A stretch of 64,000 nt of DNA from Hofstenia miamia (GCA_004352715.1 SCFE01000036.1:1352872-1416871), one strand, 5' to 3'; positions 35,901 through 46,810 are shown, counted from the first letter of the stretch. Notes: generated by a model from the sequence alone, not told the origin. Made by a program: numbers and translations.

Positions 35901-38585
35901 ATCAAATCAACTTTTGTCACTGCAATGAAGCAAGAGACTCAAACAAATATCTTTCACACTGTAATCTTCAATGTTTTGTTGTATCACCTCTGGTTTTAAT
36001 AATAGCTGCGATACGCTCCGGCATGGATCTGAAGAGTGATAAGCAGAACTCAGCAGTCACTTCACTTTCCCACACCTGCCTCACCTTTGCCTCCAAATTG
36101 TTCAGAGAGGTTGGCTGCAGCTCAGCTACTCTTTTCTTCACCATGGCCCAGCAGTTTTCGATTGGATTAAGATCAGGTGAGTTTTTAGGCAATGGCACCA
36201 AGATAGCAGTATGAGCAAGAGCACCGTCTTGTTGCAATGTGGTACAGGAATGCGCTACTCGTGATGGCAGGAGGTGCTGCTGAAGAATTTTGAGATAATG
36301 CGCTGCATTAATTGTTGTTTTTCTTGGAACAAAGTAGAGGGGACCAGCGCGAGCACATATTGACCCCCATATGGTCGACGGCCAGTTCTTCACCCTACCG
36401 GCAGTATGGGGAGTAACTGCAGGCCGATAAACTTTCAAGCCAAAATCATGCTGCAGATGGCGTCGGACGGTTCTAGGGTTAACTGCTTCCGGTAATTGAA
36501 TGACTATGAATGATGATGATGCAGTTGGATCCTTGACTGCCAAGCGCTCGCCATTCGGTCAGTTGATGCAGTCGTGACTCTCGGTCTTCCTCTTTTCCTT
36601 GCAGAAAAAGAGCCTGTAGCTTGATGTCGGGCTAGGCATTTCTGAACGGCACTGCGAGAGATGCCAAAGTGTTGTGCTAGCTGTTGTTGCGTGTAACCTT
36701 CTTGCCGCAAAACCGCGATTTGGCTGATAACCGTTGGAGAAGTATCACGAGTTCGACCCATTAATAATAATAATAAGCTCAAACTATCGCAATGCAAGGC
36801 TTATATGCAGCTCGCAGGCAATGCAAACCACTCACCTACTCACAATTTGATTGATTTATGATTTGGGGACACTGCGCTGGTACATACACTCAGACACTCG
36901 CGCAAACACAGACACTGGCGCACACACAGACACTGGTGCACACAGACAATGGCACACACAATAATAGTGACATCCAAGTGAGGAAAGTAATTGCCACNAT
37001 ATCTTTCACACTGTAATCTTCAATGTTTTGTTGTATCACCTCTGGTTTTAATAATAGCTGCGATACGCTCCGGCATGGATCTGAAGAGTGATAAGCAGAA
37101 CTCAGCAGTCACTTCAGTTTCCCACACCTGCCTCACCTTTGCCTCCAAAATCAGTCCGAGAGGTTGGCTGCAGCTCAGCGACTCTTTTCTTCACCATGGC
37201 CCAGCAGTTTTAGATTGGATTAAGATCAGGTGAGTTTCCAGGCCATAGTGCCAACACGTTGACGTTATTTTTCTCCAGTCATCTTCTCACCAAGACAGCA
37301 GTATGAGCAGGAGTATCGTCTTGTTGAAATGTGGTGCAGGGAACGTGCTACTAGTGATAGCAGGAGGTGCTGCTGAAGAATTTTGAGATAATGCGCTGCA
37401 TTANTTGGAACAAAGTAGAGGGGACCAGCGCGAGCACATATTGACCCCCATATGGTCGACGGCCAGTTCTTCACCCTACCGGCAGTATGGGGAGTAACTG
37501 CAGGCCGATAAACTTTCAAGCCAAAATCATGCTGCAGATGGCGTCGGACGGTTCTAGGGTTAACTGCTTCCGGTAATTGAATGACTATGAATGATGATGA
37601 TGCAGTTGGATCCTTGACTGCCAAGCGCTCGCCATTCGGTCAGTTGATGCAGTCGTGACTCTCGGTCTTCCTCTTTTCCTTGCAGAAAAAGAGCCTGTAG
37701 CTTGATGTCGGGCTAGGCATTTCTGAACGGCACTGCGAGAGATGCCAAAGTGTTGTGCTAGCTGTTGTTGCGTGTAACCTTCTTGCCGCAAAACCGCGAT
37801 TTGGCTGATAACCGTTGGAGAAGTATCACGAGTTCGACCCATTAATAATAATAATAAGCTCAAACTATCGCAATGCAAGGCTTATATGCAGCTCGCAGGC
37901 AATGCAAACCACTCACCTACTCACAATTTGATTGATTTATGATTTGGGGACACTGCGCTGGTACATACACTCAGACACTCGCGCAAACACAGACACTGGC
38001 GCACACACAGACACTGGTGCACACAGACAATGGCACACACAATAATAGTGACATCCAAGTGAGGAAAGTAATTGCCACTCACCGCCGTGAGCCTGTTAAT
38101 CGTATCCAGCAGTTTGAGATAGGTGTATTGAGGGAAAAGTGATGGTTGATAAGCATTATTTTTGATTCACAATATCCCTGCCATGTTGCCTGGCGCTGTA
38201 GTTGAGGCAGACTTTCCTCAGCGAAACGCGGAGGAAGATTTTTATGATTCTTTTGCATGATTTCAGTGACAAAAGTTGATTTAATTACTTGAAATCTAGC
38301 TTCTACTTCAATAAAACGTGATTTTTCACAATTGTTCTAATCTAATGTCCAGCATGGTAGATGCTCAAGATTATTATGATTGTTTTCTTAATATACATGT
38401 ATTTTTCGTATTTACATATTTTAAAGGTATTAAGTATTATGAATTTCTATATACTAAAATTGATTTAGAAATTGGTGTAAAACAATTATGTTCACAATTT
38501 ATTTATTTAGATTATTATGGCCAAAGAAGCGGGTGGTCCCAAGCCACGTGGTCCTCAAGCTGCTGATGCTGGTGATGATGATTGA
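28051..38585 (+). CDS. CCT8: T-complex protein 1 subunit theta (CCT8), 11 exons
   Basis: Exons: 28051-28110, 32060-32150, 32196-32407, 33074-33272, 33369-33433, 33475-33684, 33822-33992, 34039-34126, 34217-34497, 34563-34754, 38511-38585. All junctions are GT-AG and in phase, giving 547 aa (human 548). CCT8 is one of eight subunits of the cytosolic TRiC/CCT chaperonin that folds actin, tubulin and other proteins using ATP. It starts MALHVPRAPGFASMLKDGAK, almost as in vertebrates. It shows GPTGMNKMVINH, the nucleotide-site GDGTN at 98-102, SKQYGNEDFLSKLIAEAC, RGSTDHLMDDIERAIDDG, PGAGAAE and KYWAIKFATKAA. It ends in IIMAKEAGGPKPRG plus an acidic tail. The last exon supplies the whole C-terminal tail. 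Introns 1 (3949 bp) and 10 (3756 bp) are swollen by repeats. No broken frame was seen. Confidence 0.97.
28111..29619 (+). other. CCT8 intron 1, left part without recognised features
   Basis: AT-rich. A minus-strand frame at 28163-28408 contains a short basic run but no family motif. A stretch at 28424-28740 beginning gggcttcggagctggcgccg and closing with gcttcgaagccctg has the look of a MITE with inverted ends. Confidence 0.45.
29620..30486. repeat. 867-bp direct repeat, copy 1, in CCT8 intron 1
   Basis: Matches 31162-32028 at a constant 1542-bp offset with no difference noticed. It contains a hairpin of gaaatttcgagt and its complement at about 29757-29790, and ends in a (TA)n run. Confidence 0.9.
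30603..30830 (-). mobile_element. Penelope-like 3' fragment
   Basis: Nearly identical to 24262-24485: the last codons of the GIY-YIG frame plus the 3' UTR. A diverged second piece near 30960-31010 repeats gtagatgtag followed by a Leu-like ttttaatttgg string. Confidence 0.8.
31162..32028. repeat. 867-bp direct repeat, copy 2, in CCT8 intron 1
   Basis: Begins one base after a single N (31161) and duplicates 29620-30486. It ends in (TA)n about 30 bp before exon 2. The N at the junction suggests a scaffold join or gap fill rather than a biological duplication. Confidence 0.9.
32916..32943. repeat. (TA)n microsatellite in CCT8 intron 3
   Basis: About 14 TA units. Confidence 0.9.
35512..35822. 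mobile_element. hAT-type MITE in CCT8 intron 10 (311 bp)
   Basis: Ends are inverted: cagggctttcgagt on the left and the complement cagggttttcgagt on the right. The flanking octamers attggatc and tttgaatc agree at 6 of 8 positions, fitting an old 8-bp hAT target duplication. The interior is rich in gagttcgag repeats, with no coding frame. Confidence 0.7.
35947..36997 (-). mobile_element. Tc1-like transposon, copy 1, internally deleted
   Basis: Transposase frames at 36504-36797 and 35968-36543 (minus) overlap by a frameshift. N-terminal part: TSPTVISQIAVLRQEGYTQQ and QLAQHFGISRSAVQKCLARH (paired-like HTH), then KRGRPRVTT (GRPR hook). C-terminal part: CTTLQQDGALAHTA (second Asp), PDLNPIENCWAMVKKRV (third acidic residue, Glu). 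The segment with the first catalytic Asp is deleted after TVRRHLQHDFGLKV. Not autonomous. It lies in CCT8 intron 10, opposite to the gene. Confidence 0.85.
36890..36975. repeat. cacagacactgg minisatellite
   Basis: Imperfect tandem units of acacagacactggcgc type. They recur at 37970-38055 in the second Tc1 copy, so they are part of the repeated block. Confidence 0.75.
36999..38078 (-). mobile_element. Tc1-like transposon, copy 2, with N at 37404
   Basis: Its first part (36999-37403) is a diverged version of copy 1 with small insertions, for example around 37240-37300. After the N at 37404 it becomes apparently identical to copy 1 (offset 1081). Transposase remnants at 37265-37624 and 37585-37878 carry the same HTH and the same loss of the first catalytic Asp. 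The second catalytic block is also destroyed here. Confidence 0.8.
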
Positions 38586-38829
38586 ATAGATTGATTCTAA
38601 TTGTTCTCACTGATGTTAGATCTAGCAAATTTAAGTTTAGTTCAACGTTTATTTAATCCTCTTCCTTGACGTTTTAAAGGATGTTTACAATACTTACAAT
38701 TTTATAAATCTATGTACCTCATTTTGAGAAAAGTTACCCCTAATGCTTATCAAAATTTGATTCATTTAGATAGCGGAAAAGCAGAATTTTATGAAAACTT
38801 AACTAATTGGATCGTGACAAATTTGAACT

Positions 38830-38831
<2 letters not shown>
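38586..38831. other. CCT8 3' flank; unrecognised frame with in-frame TGA
   Basis: Immediately after the CCT8 stop. A plus-strand frame from about 38614 reads protein-like residues (YLILRKVTPNAYQNLIHLDS) with one TGA. I could not assign it. It may be the CCT8 3' UTR plus an old repeat. Confidence 0.35.
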
Positions 38832-38866
<35 letters not shown>

Positions 38867-39482
38867 NATATAACTCGCTCTCTGTATATGGAAATAAGGA
38901 CAAAAGTTTACTGAGCGCGAGTTGAGTGCTTATTCCCATAGTACAGAGAGCGAATTTCAACCCCAATGTGGAAACAATTTTTTTTCCAAAACTTTTTATA
39001 AAAGATATTTTTGTACATTAAAACGACATTAAAAATGATAAAAAAAATTTTTTTTACTAACTTTAATTTTTTCAGAAAAAAACTCACTTTAGATATATCT
39101 CGCTATTTGTACAATATTTTACTGAGAGCGATATATATATATATATAACTGCAAAATGCAGCAATTCAAAAATGCATTGGCTAGGCCTACAATTAATTAA
39201 AGCTTAATATTACATTTGTAATTCTGTTAAATTTTCTCAATTGTAAGTTATCACTGCAGAATTTCCACAAATATGCCGACAATATGTCTGAAGCATGTGT
39301 AACCATTGATTGATTGCAGCTGACCCTCTGTCAATCAAGAAATAATCAATACTGACTAATATGATGTCATATACTACTTTTTGATGCTGAGTAATTATTA
39401 ATGGAATATAAGATTTCAACAATTCTATTGGCTTACGTATGCATAAATATAATGCAATTTAAAAATCAAGTTCAGTATAGCA

Positions 39483-40843
39483 ATGGATTTCAGTGATATA
39501 GACGAAGGTGAATACATTAACTGTTTGACGGAGACTGAGCAGAAGCGACAAAGTATTCGTAAAAAATTAATGCAAAGAGCTAGAAGAATATCTAAATTCA
39601 AAAGAAACGCAAAGAAACAACTGTTTCGTACTCCTACTGATCAAATTTCAGAAACGCCTAAAGCTAGAAGAAGGCCCAAACGTAATGATGGAAGAAGAAA
39701 ACAATCCTCACCCAAAGAATATTTAATTTGTAAAAAAAAGTTATTATGGGTAGACCGCGTGATCATCTCCGTTTTGGCCATAAAGACATTTCCTTGAAAT
39801 GCTAGACTTTTATCGCACAGTCTTGTAGTCGAATATACCAATGTTCACATTGCTTGAGAAGGTTTACCAACAAAACCCGTCATGGTGTAACTCATCCTGT
39901 TGTGAGGATCAAGAAAGAAAACCTTGAAAATTTCCCAAAAGAAATCAGTAAAGACCACCATCCAAGCCAAGACGCTTTTGAAATTGTTAAAAACTTTTCT
40001 AGTCATTTTGAAAAAGTAAAAACTAGGACCGGAGCACAGAAGAAATCTACCAAAAACTTCATTGATCTTTTTAGAGAGACTTTTTGATAAATCTCAAAAA
40101 TTGAAAAATGTTGATGCTTCACTAGATGAGATCAATATCCTCAACAATGAGAAAAAACTGGATCCCTCAACAACAGTACATTTACTGATTGTTGTAACTT
40201 CCTTTGTTGAATATGTAAGCCAAAGATACCGTAAACTGAAAATTCGTTTGGATTTTTGGAAGTCCAATATTAAGGAAGTAAAGAGCAGGGGTTGGAAAAA
40301 ATTAATTTGGTTAAATTAATTAATTGCTGCATTCGACCAATTCCAATTAATTGATGAGTAGCCAATTAATTGCTATTGATTAATTTTTAAGTTGCCAATT
40401 ATCAATTAATTAATTAATTGACAAAGAACGAATTAATTGCTAGCTCTCCAATTAATTTTTTCCAACCCCTGGTAAAGAGAGGCTACAGTATTGATACTTT
40501 AAGACGAAAGTTTGAAAAACAACAGAAAATGTTTAGCAACCCACTTATGTATTTGGAAGTTTCAAAAATACAATTGAAACAGCCATGCCATTTAAAATTT
40601 GAAAATTATGGATGATCATTTTAACTGGGTCAATTAGTTTGATATTGGTTCTAATTCTATCAGAAAATTTTGGGATAATTATTTCGCAGAGCATCAACAT
40701 GAATTTAAGAGTGGAATTGAAAGGGCTCATTTTACACAAACGGGTCACTCTAAAGAAACCGCTCAAAACCATTACATTAAGAAGTCCGGTGGAGAAAACT
40801 TTAAATTACTCACAAACTTTTATAAGAACATTTTAGATTTATA
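39483..40843 (+). pseudogene. Tyrosine recombinase-like protein, frameshifted and interrupted
   Basis: It starts at an ATG with an acidic then strongly basic N-terminus (MDFSDIDEGEYINCL, later RRRPKRNDGRRK). A helical segment follows (TGAQKKSTKNFIDLFRETF) that resembles the SAM-like core-binding domain of tyrosine recombinases. Next comes a long helical region, interrupted at 40286-40471 by a MITE. The tail, in another frame, reads SNSIRKFWDNYF, then RAHFTQTGHSKETAQNHYI. The spacing Arg ... Gly-His-Ser..Thr-Ala...His-Tyr is the usual signature of the catalytic Arg, His and Tyr. At least two frameshifts and internal stops make it non-functional. It could instead be an unrelated DNA-binding protein. 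Confidence 0.5.
40286..40471. mobile_element. hAT-type MITE (186 bp) with perfect 8-bp target duplication
   Basis: Inverted ends caggggttggaaaaaattaa flank an interior of aattaatt strings. Direct copies of gtaaagag lie at 40278-40285 and 40472-40479. Removing the element and one octamer restores an uninterrupted reading frame (EVKRGYSIDTLRR), so the insertion came after the host element was coding. Confidence 0.92.
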
Positions 40844-41051
40844 ATTTTTTTTGAAAAATTGTGAATGTATTTTGAATTCTCATAATCAAAAAAAAGTTAC
40901 TACTACTTATGTTCATGAATGTTTACTGGGAGCGAGATATGTCTATGAATTTACTGAGCGCGAGATATATCTAAATTTTTTACCAATAGCGAGATATATC
41001 TAAATCGGGTTTACAGAGAGCGAGATATATATATATATATATATAGCTGTA

Positions 41052-41285
41052 TTGTTCAATGAAGCCTCCGGTTGCCATCCTTACTGCCATGTTCGGCTAA
41101 TTGCTCATAGCCAGGTCCGTCCAATGAAGACAAGTCATGGATGTGAGCAAAAGACACGTCGACGTTTAGTGAATGAAGTTGAAATCATTATTGAAAATCA
41201 TTTTCGTTCCGATTACAGTAGCGTTTTCGGATGGTATCATGTGAAATTTGTCCCACCTGAGGCTAATTCTCTCGATAACATGTAA
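41052..41285 (+). pseudogene. Short conserved-looking frame, probably LINE ORF1-related or exon
   Basis: 77 codons: MFNEASGCHPYCHVRLIAHS and later FGWYHVKFVPPEANSLDNM. Codon use looks coding, and a Cys/His-rich start hints at a small metal-binding unit. It lies just before an SGNH-esterase-like frame in the same orientation, separated by an N at 41314. I do not recognise it. It may be a fragment of the same LINE ORF1 or a captured exon. Confidence 0.3.
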
Positions 41286-41341
41286 GAAGAAGAAAAATCT
41301 ATATTCAGAAATTNTGAAGTTCTACTCTCCTGCGAAGACAA

Positions 41342-41790
41342 GTGAAATCTATCAAACCTGGCACATCATCACTAATCATTGGAAGCAGCATTCTAAAATA
41401 TGTCAGCTCACATAATCTTTTATATAATCAAACCACTTCAATCCATTCTTATCCTGGTCACATCTCTAGGCTTCTTGCTGAAAAGATCTCACAATATCCA
41501 AAATTTCACGTCAATTCTGTCATTCTAAACACTGGTCTAATCGATGCAATACGCTCCACTGATGTTCGAACATTCAAATCAAGTATCAATCACCTAGTTG
41601 AACTGATTCGTCTCAAATTCTCACCACGCTTCATCTACTTCTTGGAAATCACTCATGCCTGCAAACCTTCAATATTACAACGAAATCACATCATTGCCGA
41701 ATTCAACGAAGTCCTATCGTGTATGTCGTCAAGCAACTTCAACGTCATCCCTGTCTTCAAAAAATTCTTATCGTCACGAAGAACTGTCAA
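41342..41790 (+). pseudogene. SGNH-esterase-like LINE ORF1 fragment
   Basis: The frame reads SLIIGSSILKYVSSHN (block I-like, GSS where GDS is usual) and later FHVNSVILNTGLIDAIRS (block III-like), a layout seen in SGNH/GDSL hydrolases. CR1-like LINEs carry such an esterase in ORF1. It differs from the GRND-bearing version at 49.1-49.4 kb, so it belongs to another family. It is cut off by the gap at 41791. Confidence 0.55.
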
Positions 41791-41844
41791 NNNNNNNNNN
41801 NNNNNNNNNNNNNNNNNNNNNNNNNNNNNNNNNNNNNNNNNNNN
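41791..41844. other. Assembly gap (54 N)
   Basis: Separates a plus-strand ORF1 fragment from a minus-strand LINE. The join may not be real. Confidence 0.99.
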
Positions 41845-42965
41845 GGTTGAATTATGTGTGTTCTTTTATTTTGTTTATTGACTAATTTTGCAGCAAGAAA
41901 GTCATTTTTGTAGTATGGGAAAGTATTGTTAACTATTTTGAAGAACGTCGTTAAGACATTTATATGGATGTAACATTGCGGATGTAAAAATAATTTTGAA
42001 ATTTTTCTATATTCATTATTCTTATTAAAGCTATGATTATTTACTGCTACTTTAATAGCCCAATTTAGTTGCACTTGGAATTTCCTGAGAAATTGTTGGT
42101 TTATATCTGTGTAGAGTACATTGGCATAGTTAAAATGACTTAATATTAGAGCATATATTAATTGAATTTTTGCTTTAGTTGGAAGTTTTTGAGAAAATAA
42201 GTTAATTGCTTTAATCAATATGGCCATTTTTCTAATAACATGATTTAGTTGCTCTTCAAAATTTAGATGTATGTCAAAAATTATTCCGAGGTACTTAAAA
42301 GACTCAACCTGTTTTATTTGAATGCCGTTGAAATTAAGTTTGTATCTTGAAGTATCATAAGATTTAGTTTTTGATTTAACAATACAGAATTGAGTTTTTA
42401 GTGGATTTACTCTTAGTTTTATAGAGGCAAAATATTTAGCAAGAGAAGCACAGTTTTTTTCAAAAGTTTGAACCGCTTTTTCGGGCATTAAGTCGTTTCT
42501 TCCTATTGTAATGAGAATTCTCTTTACATTGTTCGATTCGAGATAAAACGGAATTAAATCAGCTGTCTTCAATGGTGAATGAACACATGTAGCAGTTCTT
42601 AGTAAGCCCGGAGCCTTTCAGATGACGGTACATTGATGATCCGATGGCAAGAAATTCAGCTTCTGCTCTCAAGTGTTTCGGCCGTTGTATCTTCTTTTGT
42701 GTTTGAGACGGCACATGATTTATTTCTGGGTTACTTGAGTAGTTTTTTTTGGGGGTTTAGAAAGGGTTTTTTTTATGGGTGCTAGCATGTTTAAAAGGGT
42801 AAATTGTTTATCTCTGCCCAGATTTTTTAGAGGGGCTAAATTTTTTCTTTTTGGTTAACTCCTCTTCAGGTAACTCAATGAACGACGTAGCGTTTAAGCG
42901 TGGTAAGCACAGCGCGCTCGCAAGGACCGACTGCTCGCGGTGAAAGCATCGGTAATTATTGATAC
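41845..42965 (-). pseudogene. Internally deleted LINE: ORF1 esterase fused to reverse-transcriptase thumb
   Basis: Reading the minus strand from 42965, a decayed ORF1 N-terminus matches the plus copy at 48.82 kb. The esterase then appears as SNNVKRILITIGRNDLM (GxND-type block). It jumps directly to the post-catalytic RT region: FASIKLRVNPLKTQFCIVKS, FKYLGIIFD, then LSHFNYANVLYTD and HPQCYIHINVLTTFFKIVNN. The endonuclease and the catalytic YADD block are deleted. It continues open for 261 codons into the gap. It is a sister copy of the LINE at 48.6-53.7 kb, which shares the same C-terminal block. Confidence 0.8.
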
Positions 42966-44545
42966 AATCGGTAGAATATTGATACAAGAAACCTGCACAA
43001 GTACCGAATATTTTGTATCGGTATTGCAGTAAAAGATGTGAACGAAATTAAAATTTTATCTGCCACTATTATTTTAGGTAGTCTGGATAATCAACGTCAG
43101 TTTATTTCGTCATGAATGGGTGTGTGCCCCTAAACTTACGGTTAGACTACGTGATCAAAAAGAGTTACCAAATCACGTCACATTGCTAATAATCTCGGTG
43201 GTTACACGTGCGATTTTACCAAAATATGACAGATCACAGTTTAACAGTAGCCTAAAGCTACGGATAGACTGACTGATCACAAGTCCAATTAGAAAACTGC
43301 ATCACCAGTAAGTGGAGCTGCAATGCCATTACAATTGTTGTGACGAAAACTGGTTTTCATTCACATTAGAGTGATTACATGAGGTGATTTGTGACGAGGA
43401 CGCAATGTTTTCGTAAAGAAATACCTAGGATGTCTGACTGTAGCAAATGAATCTTTAAATTTGTGCTCAAATGCACAATTATTAATAAATTTGAAATCGT
43501 GTGATCTGTAAATAAATATTTTAAAAAATTGAGACACACATTTATGACAATATCAGGAAATGCAAAACCGTCATATTTGATGAGTGCATGACATCAATAT
43601 TAAGGAAACTTTCATTTTTATTTATACAGTTCTTGGCAGAAAGGCGATTCAGAATTAGGGCGCTGCGAAGATTTTAAATTGAATTCGAATTTAGAAATTT
43701 CTGGTTAAGGTTTTTCAACAAAATTAAGTAAGCAGATAACTCCAGAGATACCGATTATTGTATGGCGTGTTAGCATTGATGATATGTTAGTTTCAACATA
43801 TTTTGCAACTAGCTAGAAGTGGCGCGGACATTCTAAATTTTTTAAATAGATTATTATTAATTTTGAACAAATGTGCTACCCAATTTGAAAAAGATCTAAG
43901 ACGTTAAGTAATAGAAGTTAATGACTGTTTCCTCTATCAGAAACAACAACAAACTTTTGTTGTAAAACGGATAAAACATCTATTTAAGAAAAGAGCCGAT
44001 ATGGAAATAGATTACGCCAGAGGCCATCTCACGTAGTCGGTTCTTTGTGAAGTGAGCGTTCATGTAGGGTATCTCGCAGTACATGGTTCTCAGAAGTCAG
44101 TATCTGCTAAAAATAAGTCGACTATCAACTTCGGCGATGATCTCAATGGGAGTATAATTCGATATAATCTCAAAGCGATGACTTTTTGCTGAACTTTATA
44201 AGAGCAGCGAGAGGGATTTCGAGGGCATAACTAATGCATTATAGTGTCTACAACTCATTTTGGCTAAATCCAAGGTGTCTCAATTTCAGCAGTAAATACA
44301 ATTTACTAGTAGCTTGTTAGCCATGGTCTTGATATGATAGAGAAAATGGAAGTGCCTTGTCAAAGTACCCATCAATAAATGGAAATAGAGAATTCCGCTA
44401 AGTACTGCAATTGTGAGAAAATTTCATCGCTTTGAGGGATATCTAAAATTCAACAGATTTGTAATTTTTGCAAAGTGATTTTTAGGCAAAATCTGCACCA
44501 GATTGTTCAAACAACCAAAATATGGACAGCCTTCTAAACATGTTC
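42966..44545. other. No gene seen; decayed repeats
   Basis: Contains a pair of imperfect direct units (cctaaacttacggttagact near 43131 and a similar ctaaagctacggatagact near 43253), likely from an old MITE. The rest shows no supported feature. Confidence 0.45.
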
Positions 44546-44548
44546 GAA

Positions 44549-45430
44549 TGATAATAATAATAATGAGCTTTAATTAAGCTTACAATACAATAAACTACTC
44601 TTCAAACTACAAAACTAAAATAAAAATGATTTATAACACGAGAAATATCGATCTGGGAATATGGTCTTTGATATGAATAATTTCGGTGGATTGTTTTTTC
44701 TTAATTTTAATGTAGTGTATTCAGTTCTTTTGCTAATGAATTTTTTTAGTGGATGCTTTTGAGAGTATTCAATGTGTTGATGTAATGCTTTGTTTTTTCC
44801 TTAATGATATTAAAAATATTTAATTTTTCAGTAATAAGTTTATATAAGTAAATAATAGAATTAACTAGGGAATTAAATACAATTTCAGTTTCATCTTGAT
44901 TTAAAACTCTTTTTACTTTAGTATATAGAAATTACTCATTGATCTTTTATAAACTTGAGCAATTGTTTTTTTAAATGAAAGCTTGTTATTTATGGTAAAT
45001 CCAATATATTTCATTGTTGTTACTGAGGAATAGCAATCAATTTTAATATATTATCAACAAATTTTCTCTTCAATGACAATCATTTCCAGCTACTTTCTAT
45101 AATTTCAAATTTGTTTTCTTCATTCCAACATTTGATCCTATCATTAATTTAATGTATTAAGTCTAAATTTTCAAAACTTGGAAGACAAATCAGTGTATCA
45201 TCAGCATACTTAATAATAAAACCATTTGTAATATTTAAAGAGTTACAATTTAAAGAATCAATACATATATTGAACAGAACTGAGCCACAAACGGAACTTT
45301 GGAAAACACCTTTGTTGATCTCTCCCATATCCGAAAGTCTGTTATTATGTTTACCATTTGTTGTCTATTCCCAATAAAACTATCAAGCCAATTAATGATG
45401 TACGGATTTAAATTTCTTTTCTTGATAATT
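44549..45430 (-). pseudogene. LINE reverse transcriptase fragment with (ATT)n 3' end
   Basis: The minus strand reads GVFQSSVCGSVLFNICIDSL (decayed GVPQGS block), then FIIKYADDTLICLPSF (catalytic YADD) near 45210. A long frame-broken thumb region follows, and the element ends in attattattattatc near 44549-44563. It is a different family from the esterase-bearing LINE. Confidence 0.7.
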
Positions 45431-45439
45431 ACTTAAAAG

Positions 45440-45600
45440 TAAATCCGCGATCACATAAGTTTATTTGTAGCAGTCTTTCCTATCCTAGTTTTCACCGAGC
45501 AGCCTCTAATTGGAATGATTTAGAAAATAAGATAATAGAAAAAAAATTTAAAATCGTACTTTTACATCTACAAAATACAATCTGAGACACAAACATGCTA
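45440..45600 (+). pseudogene. LINE C-terminal tail fragment
   Basis: The plus strand reads SYPSFHRAASNWNDLENKII and a lysine-rich end to a stop near 45585, the common C-terminal pattern of CR1/Jockey-like proteins. Confidence 0.5.
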
Positions 45601-45632
45601 AACACATTTACTGGTTTTTACACTGAGCGCAC

Positions 45633-45654
45633 CACACACACACACACACACACA
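45633..45654. repeat. (CA)n microsatellite
   Basis: About 11 CA units. Confidence 0.95.
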
Positions 45655-45699
45655 TTTGTTCTATATTTATTTTATTATTAATTTGTAAATACATTTATT

Positions 45700-46650
45700 T
45701 GTAGTAATATCGTTTGACATTGTTTTTGAATATCTTTAAATTATTTTGTAGCTTTAATTCTCAGGTGAACGACTCCAAAGTTCTAGTGGTATTAACGAAT
45801 GAATTTCTTCTTATTTTCTTTTTTATAAAGAACTGGTTTAATAATGTCGAGAGCGGGTATATAGGCGTCTGCGATTTTATCGAGATTAGGGAAATTCATT
45901 TTATCATTGGAGTTGATGTTGTTTACGATATACAATGTTAATACATTTATCCGAATTAGGCATTGAGGATTTAAGAAATTTTTACTGACGTTTTTGTATT
46001 TAATATTAATATCAAAATAGTTGTTCGTTACTGACTTCATTGACCATCTTAACTGTACATTAATTTTCTTTAGGAAATTTTCATTTATATCCGGATAAAG
46101 TACATTGCCATAATAAAAATGACTTAAACCTATAGCATGGATTAAATGAATTCTAGCTTTTGCAAGGAAGTGCTGAGTGTTTTAATTGAAATAGCTATTC
46201 GTTTAATGATTATATTAAATTGCTTTTGAAAGATAATGAGTCAAATGTAATTCCTAAGTATTTGAAATTGTTGCTTGATCTACTTGGGTGTCATTAAACT
46301 TTTGCTTCTGTTGAGAACAATTTTTGGAATTAGCTTTTGATTTTATAATCCAGAATTGAGTTTTGGTAGGATTAACACGCAATTTCAGGGAGGCAAAATA
46401 GCGAGATAATTTTGCATAGTCATCTTCAATTTTTATGATTGCATTTTCAATCGATATATTTGAGCAAAATAGCATTGTGTCATCAGCGGATTGAATATCA
46501 TGACAATTAGTGTAATTACTTATGGCATTAACATATATATTAAAAAGCAAGGGACCAAAAATTGTTCCCTGTGGAACACCTCTTGATTTCAATCCAATTT
46601 GAAAATGTCTCATTAAGTTTAACTCGTTGTTTTCGATTACCTAAATAATT
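45700..46650 (-). pseudogene. LINE reverse transcriptase, catalytic core to C-terminus
   Basis: From 46613 the minus strand reads SRGVPQGTIFGPLLFNIYVN, then QSADDTMLF in place of YADD, then FASLKLRVNPTKTQFWIIKS. Frames break near 46250. The C-terminal region resumes at about 46040 with KNFLNPQCLIRINVLT. Clearly related to the LINE at 41.8-42.6 kb. The Tyr-to-Ser change in the catalytic box and the frameshifts mark it as dead. Confidence 0.8.
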
Positions 46651-46810
46651 TGATAATACTCAAATGATAATAACTCAATTCCTTACATACGATAATTTAT
46701 TAACAACACTGCTTATTTATATTTACTACAAAACGTTCATTCTTACAAGCTACTAATTGTAGTAGTTTAATTCTTAATTTCTGATATTAATTCCTTTAAA
46801 AAATAATTCT

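Larger units (their letters stand above)
38832..41045 (+). mobile_element. Candidate tyrosine-recombinase DNA element with agcgagatatat ends
   Basis: (TA)n borders enclose inverted ends: ctcgctctctgta at about 38874-38886 and its exact complement tacagagagcgag at about 41018-41030. Several further agcgagatat copies occur near both ends, and a hairpin lies at 38873-38953. Between them is a broken plus-strand coding region (39483-40843) whose C-terminus looks like a tyrosine recombinase. It contains a nested hAT MITE and an N at 38867. The family is not recognised. Confidence 0.55.

Noticed and set aside
36890-36975. Short tandem repeats considered as a CRISPR-like array
   Set aside because: Imperfect cacagacactgg minisatellite without spacers, in a eukaryotic transposon.
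38614-38831. Frame with in-frame TGA after CCT8, considered as a mitochondrial insertion (TGA read as Trp)
   Set aside because: No mitochondrial protein recognised; one stop in an AT-rich stretch is weak evidence.
39483-40843. Recombinase-like frame considered as a host gene
   Set aside because: Lies within inverted repeat ends, with stops and a nested MITE.
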